Shown in pieces: positions 50,857 through 58,414 of a stretch of 64,000 nt of DNA. Within the stretch, counting starts at the first letter, position 1, and the number at the start of each line of letters is the position of its first letter. The stretch is taken from positions 185,104-249,103 of the forward strand of contig NZ_NPKI01000051.1 of NCBI RefSeq assembly GCF_002284565.1. The letters run 5' to 3'. The translations under genes were made by a program, and so were the position numbers. Origin of the DNA: Mesorhizobium mediterraneum. Lineage in GTDB: Bacteria; Pseudomonadota; Alphaproteobacteria; Rhizobiales; Rhizobiaceae. The notes beneath the pieces were generated by a model that searched no databases, was not told the DNA's origin, and was given only the letters and a program-made list of their open reading frames with translations.

Positions 50857-52350
50857 TTAGGGAGACTTGGAGCATTCCTGATAGCGGTACACATGGTAGG
50901 GGGCGACTACCTCGTCATCCGTTGGGGTGAAGCCGTTCTGTAGGTCTGCTACCAGACCCCGATGGCTCTTCCCTCCTAGCTCCCCGCTTTGCGCTGTTTG
51001 ATAAACCTCCTGACTGAGGGAAGGTATCACCACGATTTCCGGTCGCGATTGCTCGTTGTCCACCGTCTCGAACGGCAGCAGCAGGGAGCCATGTAGCATC
51101 AGGGGGAACTCGTTTCGACAGATAGAGAACCCATTTGAGCACATATATTCCCCATGGCCCGCGATCCACCTGGATTTTCCTAGGAGATACTCCGTAAGCC
51201 GCACGTTGCCGCCGGCAGAGTCCCCATCAAGGAATTGGAGTTCTTGGTAGGAATCGGGCTCGGCATCCTTGTAGAGGCGGGATCGAAAAAGCTGAGAGTT
51301 GAACGGGCAGTCTGGCTTCGAAGTGCCATCAAGCTTTGGGGTAGCGCTCGATCACTCGGGTAAGGACTGTGCTTCAAGGGCTATACAAGCGTCTTTCCAA
51401 GCGACTAGCTTCCTGCCATCACCTTTTTGCGGTGCCAGAGAGAAGTCTTGTTCGGCCACGATTAGAGATGCCCCTTCGCTGCTTTTCTCATTTAACGCTT
51501 CAAAAAAATCATCAATCGTACCAAGGCCAACAGTCGCTACCCAACCACCATTCATGGCGTTTGGATCAACCAGAACCGAGTTGACACGCAAGTCGACAGA
51601 GGAGCCATTAGCTAGCTTCAATTGAGCCTTGGCGTTCCCCCCTGTGCCAACGACCAGCGATGAAACAATCTTATCGACATCGCCAACGATTACCGCCAGT
51701 TCGGGCCCGTTCCGTGACGCCTTTTCGCACGACAGGCTGTGCGATATGCACTCCCCCACTTCCTCACCAGTGCATGGGCTGATGGTGATTGAGGCTCCAA
51801 GCGGATCATCCGTTTCAGAGAAATATGAAAACAGCTTCTCGCTATCTGCAGGTGACACGGCTTTCGTCAGGTTCAATTTGCACTGATTCAGGTCGTCCAT
51901 AGCTTTTTCGGATCCCTTAAGATCAAATGGGCCGTAATAGTATCCATCGAGATAGAACATAAATGTTTTCTTAACTGAAAAACTATAAAATATAGTTGGA
52001 AATACATCATCAAATAGGACGACGTTATCTTCTGATCCTGCCCCTGTTATCTTTTTTTCATAGGTCGACGGGAATGATAATTTCCCCTCATAACTCCTTC
52101 CAATGTCTATTTGTTTTCCCTCAATTGACATGATGATAGCGTACTTTTTGGCTGAGCGAGCTATTGCTACCTTGAAGCCGTCATAGTCACGCTCCGTAAC
52201 GCAAGCCCCACTCACAACAGTTGCGGGCGTCCAACCGGTCCTTGGATCATTTTTCGAAGCTGACTTTGAAGCCGAACAGCACAGTGCCAGGCCAACAAGA
52301 AAGAATATGACCGACTGAGCCCCATTCGGCCTGATTGAGATTTTAAACAA
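50857..52350 (-). pseudogene. Lipoprotein-like gene interrupted by an in-frame TGA
   Basis: From TTG at 52350, after a strong AAGGGGG site, the frame encodes a signal peptide (SVIFFLVGLALCCSASKSAS, with a lipobox-like LALCC) and a beta-rich exported protein: LFDDVFPTIFYSFSVKKTFM, FYLDGYYYGPFDLKG, ISPCTGEEVGECISHSLSCE and GGWVATVGLGTIDDFFEAL. It stops at TGA 51352-51354 after about 332 residues. The same frame stays open for another 164 codons with protein-like content (RSRLYKDAEPDSYQELQFLD, EYMCSNGFSICRNEFPLMLH, LVADLQNGFTPTDDEVVAPY) to 50857. I read this as one gene of about 497 codons split by a nonsense mutation. Function unknown. A shorter functional protein ending at 51352 is possible. 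Confidence 0.6.
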
Positions 52351-52446
52351 ATGAAGATCCCCCTTGGGACCTGTGCTGACTAAGATTTGGAATTCAGTGC
52401 TCCAATCACCATCAAAAGCACAAACCCTGCGATCACCAACCACACG

Positions 52447-52722
52447 GTGCCGGACCAGTCCATAGCGCTTTTGGTATGCACCTCATTCGACACGCCGTCA
52501 GGACGGAACTTCGCCCGGCTGCGTCGTGAAATCGGTTTGACGCAAGAGGAGGTGGAAGCACGTTCGGGTTTCAGCCAGCAGTATCTCAGCGACCTTGAGC
52601 GAGGTAAGCGCAACCCGACTGTCATCACGCTTTATGAACTGGCCCAAGCTCTCGGCGTAAGCCATGTAGATCTCGTTCGTCCTGATGGACATGAAACTAA
52701 AAATTCTGGGAATTCGCCCTAG
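52447..52722 (+). CDS. XRE-family transcriptional regulator
   Basis: About 91 residues dominated by one lambda-repressor-like helix-turn-helix: FARLRREIGLTQEEVEARSG, SQQYLSDLERGKRNPTVITL, YELAQALGVSHVDLVRP. The start is uncertain: GTG 52447 is used here, TTG 52387 and TTG 52471 are also in frame, and the first would almost touch the divergent lipoprotein start. It lies near the right end of element 1 and is a candidate regulator of element genes or excision. Confidence 0.82.
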   Translation: MPDQSIALLVCTSFDTPSGRNFARLRREIGLTQEEVEARSGFSQQYLSDLERGKRNPTVITLYELAQALGVSHVDLVRPDGHETKNSGNSP

Positions 52723-52783
52723 GGCACCGGCGTCCCCGGTCACACTGGGGTCACAATCAAATAGCGATTCAGCCGGAACATGC

Positions 52784-52817
52784 GGGCGATTAGCTCAGTA
52801 AGTCAAACTTGTTTGAC
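52784..52817 (+). promoter_or_regulatory. tRNA 5'-end match and perfect inverted repeat near the right att site
   Basis: gggcgattagctcagt (52784-52799) equals the expected first 16 bases of a tRNA-Val whose acceptor pairs with the attachment-site 3' end, but it lies on the plus strand, opposite to the att copy. Directly after it, GTCAAAC-TT-GTTTGAC (52802-52817) is a perfect 7-bp inverted repeat, suited to a dimeric regulator such as the adjacent XRE protein or an excisionase. Confidence 0.4.
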
Positions 52818-52904
52818 GTGCGACTGAAAACGTCGTAGATTGCGCAAGCAACTGATTTATCAGCGTTTTTGGGAGCGGAAGAGCGCTATTCTATCTGATT
52901 GGAG

Positions 52905-52950
52905 TGGTGGGCGATGACGGGCTCGAACCGCCGACATCTTCGGTGTAAAC
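52905..52950 (-). other. Attachment site between element 1 and element 2
   Basis: Second exact copy of the 46-bp 3' part of tRNA-Val(TAC) (minus strand, CCA at 52907-52905). Beyond position 52950 the tRNA sequence stops (tttctaacccc follows), so this is not an intact tRNA. It is the right boundary of element 1 and the left boundary of element 2, whose integrase ends 75 bp away. If both elements entered the same gene, the intact tRNA-Val should lie at the right end of element 2, outside the window. Confidence 0.85.
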
Positions 52951-53024
52951 TTTCTAACCCCTTCTGAAAGCCGCGGAACTCTGGGAACGGAGCGCTTCGT
53001 AAATGGGCGTTTTCGGCACTGTGT

Positions 53025-54059
53025 TCATCCTGTGTTCTTCATTGCAGGTTCAGGCGTGCCAGAGGGAACTTCGTAAATTCCAAGTTCCAGAGCGCTTGCG
53101 GCTTTGCGAAGGTGCAACGGGCTGTATCTCGCGTAAACGCGGTAGGTAATGGCGATGTTGCTGTGCCCGAGATATTGACTGATCTCGGGGATAGGCACCC
53201 CTGCTTCTGCCATCCAAACAGCGGCGGTGTGGCGAAACACATGCGGGCTGACATCCTGCAACCCGGCCTTCGTTGCTGCGGTCTCGATCGCCTTCTTGAC
53301 GGACTTGATGCCGTCGCCAGCCCATTCAACCACATAGTCGCTCAGAGCGCCCTTGCGGGCCTCCTGCAGGGCAGCAAACAATGTGTTGTTGATTGGCGGA
53401 TTTGCCCTCCCCTTTTGCTCTCGCGTGTTCTCTGGGTCGGTCAGATAGATGACGCGCCGCTGGAAATCGACACGATCCCAAGTCAACTCCAGAAGCGCAG
53501 ATATGCGAGCCGCCGTCGCAAGCATGAGATGTATGACAAGTTTGACGTGCGGAAGCGTTGCGGCTGCAAGGACCAGCTTTGCCTCGTCTCGCGTCAAATG
53601 CCTATCCTTGGGCGCCGGCTTCTTCGGTCGTTCGATCTCTGGGGCAAAGCCTATAAGCCTCTTCTTGAGCGCCCATACGAGCACCGTCCGCAGGTGGCCC
53701 AACTCGGTGTGTATGGCACCATCCGAACGGCCCAGCTTGCGCCGTGCGGCGGTGTAGGCGTCGCATTCGGCCTTGGTGATGTCCTCGCCGTCCCTGTGCC
53801 CGAAGTGCGGCAGGATGGCTTTGCCGGTAAAGCTCATCGTCGTGGCGATGGACTTCGCCGCCTTATCCAGACGATACGCCTCCCAAAGGTCCGCGACCTT
53901 GCGACCCTGCGGCCTGGTTAGCTCCGCAAAGACGGCTGGCGCAAGGCGTTGAGCCTCGCGCGGGTCACTGGTGCCGAGTGAATGGCGGTGACGTTTTCCG
54001 TCCCTGTAGAACGCGAGGGCAAGGCCGCCCCTAAGTCTGGTGATGCTCCAGTCCGACAT
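53025..54059 (-). CDS. Tyrosine recombinase (integrase of element 2)
   Basis: 344-residue phage integrase, clearly different from the element 1 enzyme. Catalytic residues: LATAARISALLELTW (Arg I), VSPHVFRHTAAVWMAEAG (H-x-x-R), YLGHSNIAITYRVYARYSP (His and Tyr). The N terminus is SITRLRGGLALAFYRDGKRH. It is transcribed toward the attachment site on its left, the usual layout. The excisionase-like gene overlaps its 5' end by 142 bp in another frame. Confidence 0.94.
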   Translation of the reverse strand: MSDWSITRLRGGLALAFYRDGKRHRHSLGTSDPREAQRLAPAVFAELTRPQGRKVADLWEAYRLDKAAKSIATTMSFTGKAILPHFGHRDGEDITKAECDAYTAARRKLGRSDGAIHTELGHLRTVLVWALKKRLIGFAPEIERPKKPAPKDRHLTRDEAKLVLAAATLPHVKLVIHLMLATAARISALLELTWDRVDFQRRVIYLTDPENTREQKGRANPPINNTLFAALQEARKGALSDYVVEWAGDGIKSVKKAIETAATKAGLQDVSPHVFRHTAAVWMAEAGVPIPEISQYLGHSNIAITYRVYARYSPLHLRKAASALELGIYEVPSGTPEPAMKNTG

Positions 54060-54217
54060 TCGTAAGCCTCCACATCCTCACCTCTGATTCGCAGCAACTT
54101 ACCTCCCAATTTGAAGGATGGTAAATCGCCCGCGGCGATCAGGTTGCGGACATGGCGCTCTGAGCAAAGCCAGAGATCGGCAACCATCTTCGGGGTCATA
54201 GCACGAGGAAGGGTCAT
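53918..54217 (-). CDS. Excisionase-like helix-turn-helix protein
   Basis: About 99 residues. The N-terminal half is a MerR/excisionase type winged helix: MTPKMVADLWLCSERHVRNL, AAGDLPSFKLGGKLLRIRGE, DVEAYE. The C-terminal half (TGENVTAIHSAPVTRARLN) is encoded inside the integrase gene in a different frame. ATG at 54217 is preferred because it overlaps the next gene by ATGA. Probably the directionality factor of element 2. Confidence 0.8.
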   Translation of the reverse strand: MTLPRAMTPKMVADLWLCSERHVRNLIAAGDLPSFKLGGKLLRIRGEDVEAYECRTGASPDLGAALPSRSTGTENVTAIHSAPVTRARLNALRQPSLRS

Positions 54218-54396
54218 TGCCGCTCCCCGGACTTCGTTCTTAGCCACAGGTCAAGTTCGCTTTTGAAGGCGAAATACCGGTCAGACGGCCTAAAAATCGG
54301 GCAACGGGGATCATTCGCCAGTTCGTAAATAAGGCTCTCGCTGCAGCCCAGGTACTGAGCAATCCGGCGCGCCGTCCAGATTTTGTCGTCCTTCAT
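54214..54396 (-). CDS. AlpA-like DNA-binding protein
   Basis: 60-residue helix-turn-helix protein (WTARRIAQYLGCSESLIYEL, then CPIFRPSDRYFAFKSELDLW), of the excisionase/AlpA superfamily. Overlaps its neighbours on both sides by 4 bp, within a chain of seven coupled small genes. It may regulate integrase and excisionase expression. Confidence 0.82.
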   Translation of the reverse strand: MKDDKIWTARRIAQYLGCSESLIYELANDPRCPIFRPSDRYFAFKSELDLWLRTKSGERQ

Positions 54397-54698
54397 GCCG
54401 CGCTCCCTCCAGGCCTCGAGCTCGGTCGCTGTCTTCTGATCTCAGCACGGACCGCATTCCAAAATTCCTCCGATAGGCGTTTCTTCTCGTTCGGAAGAAT
54501 CCCCAGTTGGCTGAAGCGTTCTTGAATCTCATCGTCGACTTGAATGGCGTATGCATCAGCCTGTCTCGAACTATGATGACCCAGCCATTTTGCAGCCACT
54601 TGGCGAATTATTCCGACCTGCTTTCCAGGTGGAAAGCTGATTAGCCGGCACGCCGGGCTCCACTCGAAGAGAGGAAGATTTCGGTAACGGTCGATCAT
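54393..54698 (-). CDS. DUF6074-like phage protein
   Basis: 101 residues. The N-terminal block PLFEWSPACRLISFPPGKQV, then IIRQVAAKWLG, recalls the DUF6074 family of rhizobial prophage proteins, which usually read PLF-x-W-x-P-x-C followed by F-P. The rest is helical and charged (DDEIQERFSQLGILPNEKKR). Function unknown. ATGA overlaps with both neighbours. Confidence 0.72.
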   Translation of the reverse strand: MIDRYRNLPLFEWSPACRLISFPPGKQVGIIRQVAAKWLGHHSSRQADAYAIQVDDEIQERFSQLGILPNEKKRLSEEFWNAVRAEIRRQRPSSRPGGSAA

Positions 54699-55273
54699 CC
54701 AGCCCTCCTTTTTTCGATCGCCAGATCATCATCAATCTCAAGATCGCTACTAACGAAGGGCGGCTTCCGACCAGAGGGAGGAAGGGCCGAAGGCCCCGCG
54801 GAGCGGTCACCGCCCGTAGCGCCGACGGAAGCGACTAGCGAAGCGAAGTCGCTCCTCTTTTCCTCTACTTCTCTAGACTCTGAACTCTGGTGTGCATTTG
54901 CATCAAACGCCGTTTGATTTTGCTCGGTTTTTCCCCAACGGTGTCCTGCATTTTTGCTGCGCACATCGCTTACATTTTTGCGGTGATCGATTTCGGATTG
55001 AACGAGGTCTGACCACAGACCCCCGTCGTTGCTCCGGATGATTCGACCGTCCTCTAGGAAAATGCCAATCGTCCGCGAGAGGGTGCGCGCGCTACATCCG
55101 CAAAGGCGCGCCAGGCGCGGATGATCTTCGGCGATTGGCTCGCCGCGTTGGTGCATGTGAGCTATGAGATTGATCAGGATGCCAGATTCCGCCGCCTTCA
55201 GGTCGCGCGTCCATGCGATCGAGTCGGCCACAAAAAATCGCAACCAAGGTGGTGCTGACCGCCGCGCGCTCAT
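54695..55273 (-). CDS. YdaU/DUF1376-like prophage protein
   Basis: 192 residues from ATG 55273 (MSARRSAPPWLRFFVADSIA). The N-terminal domain resembles DUF1376/YdaU replication-associated proteins: WTRDLKAAESGILINLIAHM, PRLARLCGCSARTLSRTIGI, FLEDGRIIRSNDGGLW. The tail is low-complexity. In phages such genes sit in the early replication region, as here. The frame is open well upstream of 55273, but that part would cover two other genes and is not used. Confidence 0.75.
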   Translation of the reverse strand: MSARRSAPPWLRFFVADSIAWTRDLKAAESGILINLIAHMHQRGEPIAEDHPRLARLCGCSARTLSRTIGIFLEDGRIIRSNDGGLWSDLVQSEIDHRKNVSDVRSKNAGHRWGKTEQNQTAFDANAHQSSESREVEEKRSDFASLVASVGATGGDRSAGPSALPPSGRKPPFVSSDLEIDDDLAIEKRRAG

Positions 55274-55482
55274 GCATTGCCCTCCGGATGCCTGAGCAAT
55301 AGCGCCGCGCTTAGATCGCGATCCATCCTTCGCAATTTTTCGGTTACGGCGGCCAACTCCTCGCTGGTCGCGTCCGGCCAACGATTGACCATTTCGATTG
55401 TGAGCTCGTCGGATGATCGCCCGGCCTGAAGGCCGAAGGCGAATAGGGCGAAAATTCCCTGAACCCTGGCAAGATCGATCAT
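55270..55482 (-). CDS. Small prophage protein of unknown function
   Basis: 70-residue, mostly helical protein (LARVQGIFALFAFGLQAGRS, EELAAVTEKLRRMDRDLSAA). No domain recognised. It is kept because it overlaps the flanking genes by ATGA at both ends in a tightly packed early region. Confidence 0.6.
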   Translation of the reverse strand: MIDLARVQGIFALFAFGLQAGRSSDELTIEMVNRWPDATSEELAAVTEKLRRMDRDLSAALLLRHPEGNA

Positions 55483-55685
55483 ACGCGCACCGCCATGCGC
55501 CCATGTGCTTCTAAAAGCCGCTCCGCAGCCTCGAGACGGTCGCGCGCCTTATCGATCTCCGAGGGCTTGGGTGACAGCCCGCCGCCTTGCTGAGCGGCTT
55601 CGCGCTGGCTCAGAAGAGCGTCGAGTCGGGCCCGGGCTCCCTCAGCCTGCAGGTAAAGCCTGGCGAACTCGTCGGCGTTGGTCAT
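55479..55685 (-). CDS. Small helical prophage protein of unknown function
   Basis: 68 residues from ATG 55685 (MTNADEFARLYLQAEGARAR), predicted to form one or two long helices with a coiled-coil pattern (LLSQREAAQQGG; KARDRLEAAERLLEAHGR). Starts in the TGATG junction with the AlpA gene and ends overlapping the next gene. The upstream in-frame extension to 55892 covers the AlpA gene and is rejected. Confidence 0.6.
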   Translation of the reverse strand: MTNADEFARLYLQAEGARARLDALLSQREAAQQGGGLSPKPSEIDKARDRLEAAERLLEAHGRMAVRV

Positions 55686-55876
55686 CACGCCGCCTCCGCG
55701 TCCCGCTCGGCAATGCGTGCGGAAATCCAGTCGTCGATTTCCTCGTCCACAAAGCCTTTTCGCTTTTCCGTGAGCCTGACAAGCTTTGGGAACTTGCCGT
55801 CGCGAATAAGTTGCCACACGGTCGTGCGGCAGAGCCCCACACGCCGGCAAACTTCCTTGATCGGTATGATCTGCAT
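55685..55876 (-). CDS. AlpA-family phage transcriptional regulator
   Basis: 63-residue helix-turn-helix protein: IIPIKEVCRRVGLCRTTVWQ, LIRDGKFPKLVRLTEKRKGF, VDEEIDDWISARIAER, an excellent AlpA match in motif order and length. First gene of the early minus-strand operon of element 2, so it probably controls it. Confidence 0.9.
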   Translation of the reverse strand: MQIIPIKEVCRRVGLCRTTVWQLIRDGKFPKLVRLTEKRKGFVDEEIDDWISARIAERDAEAA

Positions 55877-56060
55877 TAATTGGGTCCGCCATTGTTTGTT
55901 TGTTGGTCGGACTCGTTCAATAACTACAATTATCGCCGTGTCTACAATGCTGCGGAATCTTAGCTGTTTACGGAATTTCGAGTACCCTCCGAGGCTTCAA
56001 TGTTTTCAGGCGTTATTCGGTGATTTATTAAATCTCTGTAATGTACGCTGTACGGGCAAG

Positions 56061-56083
56061 AAAAAGCCGCCCCGAAGGGCGGC
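56061..56083 (-). terminator. Intrinsic terminator
   Basis: On the minus strand GCCGCCC-TTCG-GGGCGGC (56083-56066) is followed by TTTTT (56065-56061). It lies 37 bp after the stop of the 62-residue gene and separates it from the early operon. Confidence 0.85.
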
Positions 56084-56119
56084 TATGGCCAAATCGCCAC
56101 AATTGGCAGGCCGGAGAAC

Positions 56120-56308
56120 TCAGGCGGGTTCGAGCCGACAAACAAACCCGAAATTGAAATCTGCATCGTCGGCTAGGCTGTACCAGACGGGCTTGAGCCC
56201 CTTGGCTGAGACGTATTCCTCGAGCGCGGCCATGTAGTCTTTTGACGACGAGGCCATCCGGTCCATTGGCGACGGGTTGGCAATTGTGGTATTGATCAGT
56301 TCGGACAT
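56120..56308 (-). CDS. Small prophage protein of unknown function
   Basis: 62 residues (MSELINTTIANPSPMDRMAS, then YMAALEEYVSAKGLKPVWYS). No domain recognised. Supported by a gagggag ribosome site 8 bp upstream of ATG 56308 and by the strong terminator after its stop, which together define a one-gene unit. Confidence 0.65.
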   Translation of the reverse strand: MSELINTTIANPSPMDRMASSSKDYMAALEEYVSAKGLKPVWYSLADDADFNFGFVCRLEPA

Positions 56309-56576
56309 TCTTAAGCTCCCTCATAGCTTTTGGGTGTCAAGCGCATCGATCGGGAATGCAACTCTCGGTCGATGCGCGATCATGATTCATGTTACGCGCA
56401 AAAACAATACGTGAGACTCGATAAACTACAGTTTATTTTTGCATCGCTACTTCGACAAAAATGGATTTCCCATATTTTAAGTTCATGCTTTTGGCGACGG
56501 CGCCTCCAACACAAAGATATTATGGACTTTCCTTTTTAATATGTAATATGCATTTCACATTTTTAGAGATGGGATA

Positions 56577-57156
56577 GTGATGGTTTCTCAGGCTGCATAT
56601 CTAACCAACCTCAAAAGTTACGCGAAACTTCGATTTCGCGGCGACGATGACGAAGACGCAAGAAGAGCCGTTCGCGATCTCGACAACGAAAGCGACCGAG
56701 GCGCTATTATTCTGGCAGCAACAAACGTCGAGGATATGCTCGAATTGAGAATCTTGGAGAAGTTGCCGACGCTCCAGGTTGACGAAGTCAACGCGCAAAT
56801 CGGTGTTCGAACAGGACGGCCCAATATCAACATTCTCACGCAAAATACTGATGGCATATGCAATGGGCATTGTTGATAAGCCCTACCGCAAACTGATCGA
56901 TCTAGTCCGTGAAATCCGCAACGCATGCGCGCACTCTCGACAACCAATTTCCCTGCAAGTGCCTGAGCTGCAGGAGGCGTGCAAAGCCGTCATTTCGGAC
57001 ATTTGGCCCGATATCAAGGACCACGATCCCAAAACGATCAGAATGGCATTCGTTATGAAATGCACATTCATCCAGCACTACATTCTTCACGGCGAGAAGC
57101 TGGAAGGTAGGGATGCGCACCTCGCGCACTGGGAAAAGCTGAAGCGTGGCGAATGA
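56577..57156 (+). pseudogene. MltR-like gene with a frameshift
   Basis: The first frame reads QAAYLTNLKSYAKLRF, DNESDRGAIILAATNVEDML and ELRILEKLPTLQ; the second takes over near 56780 and reads STRKSVFEQDGPISTFSRKI, LMAYAMGIVDKPYRKLIDLV, REIRNACAHSRQPIS. Joined, they match the MltR/YggD family (a helical fold with the pattern F-x-x-K-I-x-x-AYALG and RN-x-x-AHS). One extra base near 56775-56785 explains the break. It is the only plus-strand gene of the visible prophage, so it may be a cargo gene. A sequencing error cannot be excluded. Confidence 0.7.
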
Positions 57157-57300
57157 TCGAGCGCGGCGCCCCAGATCTCGAATGACGTTCAAAAATTCAC
57201 GCCGCCGCCGGGCAACGGCCGTGCGCAGTCCGACACCATGCGGGACTGGGAAGACGACTACATTGATGCATGGGGCCGCCTGCACCGGCGACGCCCGCGC

Positions 57301-57975
57301 TTAACTTGCGAATGAAACAACCGCCAGCGAACCGCCGGTGGTGTCGCTGGTCTCCGCGGTGACGCTCACCGTCGATGCGCTGTCGATCACGCTGCCGGCC
57401 GTCGAGTGACGCTGATTGGCATCGCCGTTCGGGTTAAGATCGGTGATTTCCGTCAGGTTGGTCCAGGTGACGGTGGCGTTCTTGTTGTTGCCGCAGAATG
57501 CTGCCAGCACGATGCCAGCATCATCGGCATCGACGGACTTGTTGAACGTCGTCCCGAATCCGCCGGTGTCGATCAGCGTGTCGCTGTCGAACACGCTTGC
57601 CGCGACACCGCGCAGTGCCAGGATGGCGGTACGCACGTAGATGCCGTTTGTCGAGACGGTGATGACGACATCGCCGCTGGCGCCTGTTGGAAGCGCAAGG
57701 AAATAGATCGCGGCTGAGCGGCCGGTATTGGTTCTGGCGCCAAGCGTGGCCGCGTTGCCGTCGATGGTGACGCCGGTCACCTGGTGATCGGCGCCGGCAC
57801 CGGTGGCCAGAACGGCGATGATGCGCGATGCATCTTCATCACCGAAGTTGACCGCCACAAGCGTCTTGGTGGCCGATCCGAAAGCCGGATCCTGTCGCTG
57901 ATCGACAAGCTCGATCGGCGCGACTGCGCCGCCACCTCCGGAAGACAGCATGAAGGGATTTAATAACATTGGCAT
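57301..57975 (-). CDS. Putative phage structural protein, beta-rich
   Basis: 224 residues, glycine-, threonine- and valine-rich, with alternating beta strands (TLVAVNFGDEDASRIIAVLA, VTGVTIDGNAATLGARTNTG, GDVVITVSTNGIYVRTAILA). No signal peptide or enzyme motif. Such proteins are common among phage tail appendages and head decorations. Last gene of the late minus-strand operon. Function unassigned. Confidence 0.55.
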   Translation of the reverse strand: MPMLLNPFMLSSGGGGAVAPIELVDQRQDPAFGSATKTLVAVNFGDEDASRIIAVLATGAGADHQVTGVTIDGNAATLGARTNTGRSAAIYFLALPTGASGDVVITVSTNGIYVRTAILALRGVAASVFDSDTLIDTGGFGTTFNKSVDADDAGIVLAAFCGNNKNATVTWTNLTEITDLNPNGDANQRHSTAGSVIDSASTVSVTAETSDTTGGSLAVVSFAS

Positions 57976-57992
57976 TTTGATCTTCTCATTCG

Positions 57993-58412
57993 TTAGACGA
58001 GTCGGTTGACGGTCGTTGTCACGCTCGAAACCGCCCCGTCCTCAATCGTCCGCCGCGCTTTTGTTGACCCTTCAGGCAAGCCAAAGAAGCAGCCGTCGGG
58101 GACTTGGATTGCGTAAATCTTATGCATGGCCAGGATTGCGCGCCGTCGAAATGTGATGGTCTTAGGCGGGTTCAACTGGCTAAGGCTGATGGCGTCATCA
58201 TCGAAGGCTGTCAGAATCTTGTGTTTGATATTGCCGTCCGCAAACGTTCCATCTCTGAAGTAGACACATACGTGATCACCGACGCGGGGTGCGACATCTT
58301 GGGTCATGAAGGCCGTGCTTCCTTCCGGGAACAATGGGTCCATGCAATGCCCTTTTCCTCGAAACTGATACTGGCGGGCCTGAATTGATGGGTCGATAAA
58401 TGGTGCTCGCAT
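57993..58412 (-). CDS. S24/LexA-fold-like phage protein with a cysteine at the serine site
   Basis: 139 residues from ATG 58412. The pattern resembles the S24 peptidase fold (LexA, phage repressors): YQFRGKGHCMDPLFPEGSTA, then RVGDHVCVYFRDG and KHKILTAFDDDAISLSQLN, ending in ILAMHKIYAIQVPDG. In S24 enzymes the first motif is G-x-SM-x-P with a serine nucleophile; here it is GHCMDP, so serine is replaced by cysteine. There is no DNA-binding domain. It lies in a late structural operon, so an uncleaved scaffold or assembly role is possible. 2 bp from the upstream gene. Confidence 0.55.
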   Translation of the reverse strand: MRAPFIDPSIQARQYQFRGKGHCMDPLFPEGSTAFMTQDVAPRVGDHVCVYFRDGTFADGNIKHKILTAFDDDAISLSQLNPPKTITFRRRAILAMHKIYAIQVPDGCFFGLPEGSTKARRTIEDGAVSSVTTTVNRLV

Positions 58413-58414
58413 GA

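Noticed and set aside
50637..50894. 85-residue minus-strand frame
   Set aside because: Overlaps the end of the interrupted lipoprotein frame and has a composition unlike a protein.
57157..57300. Possible small plus-strand gene after the MltR-like remnant
   Set aside because: No frame longer than a few dozen codons and no domain; not supportable.
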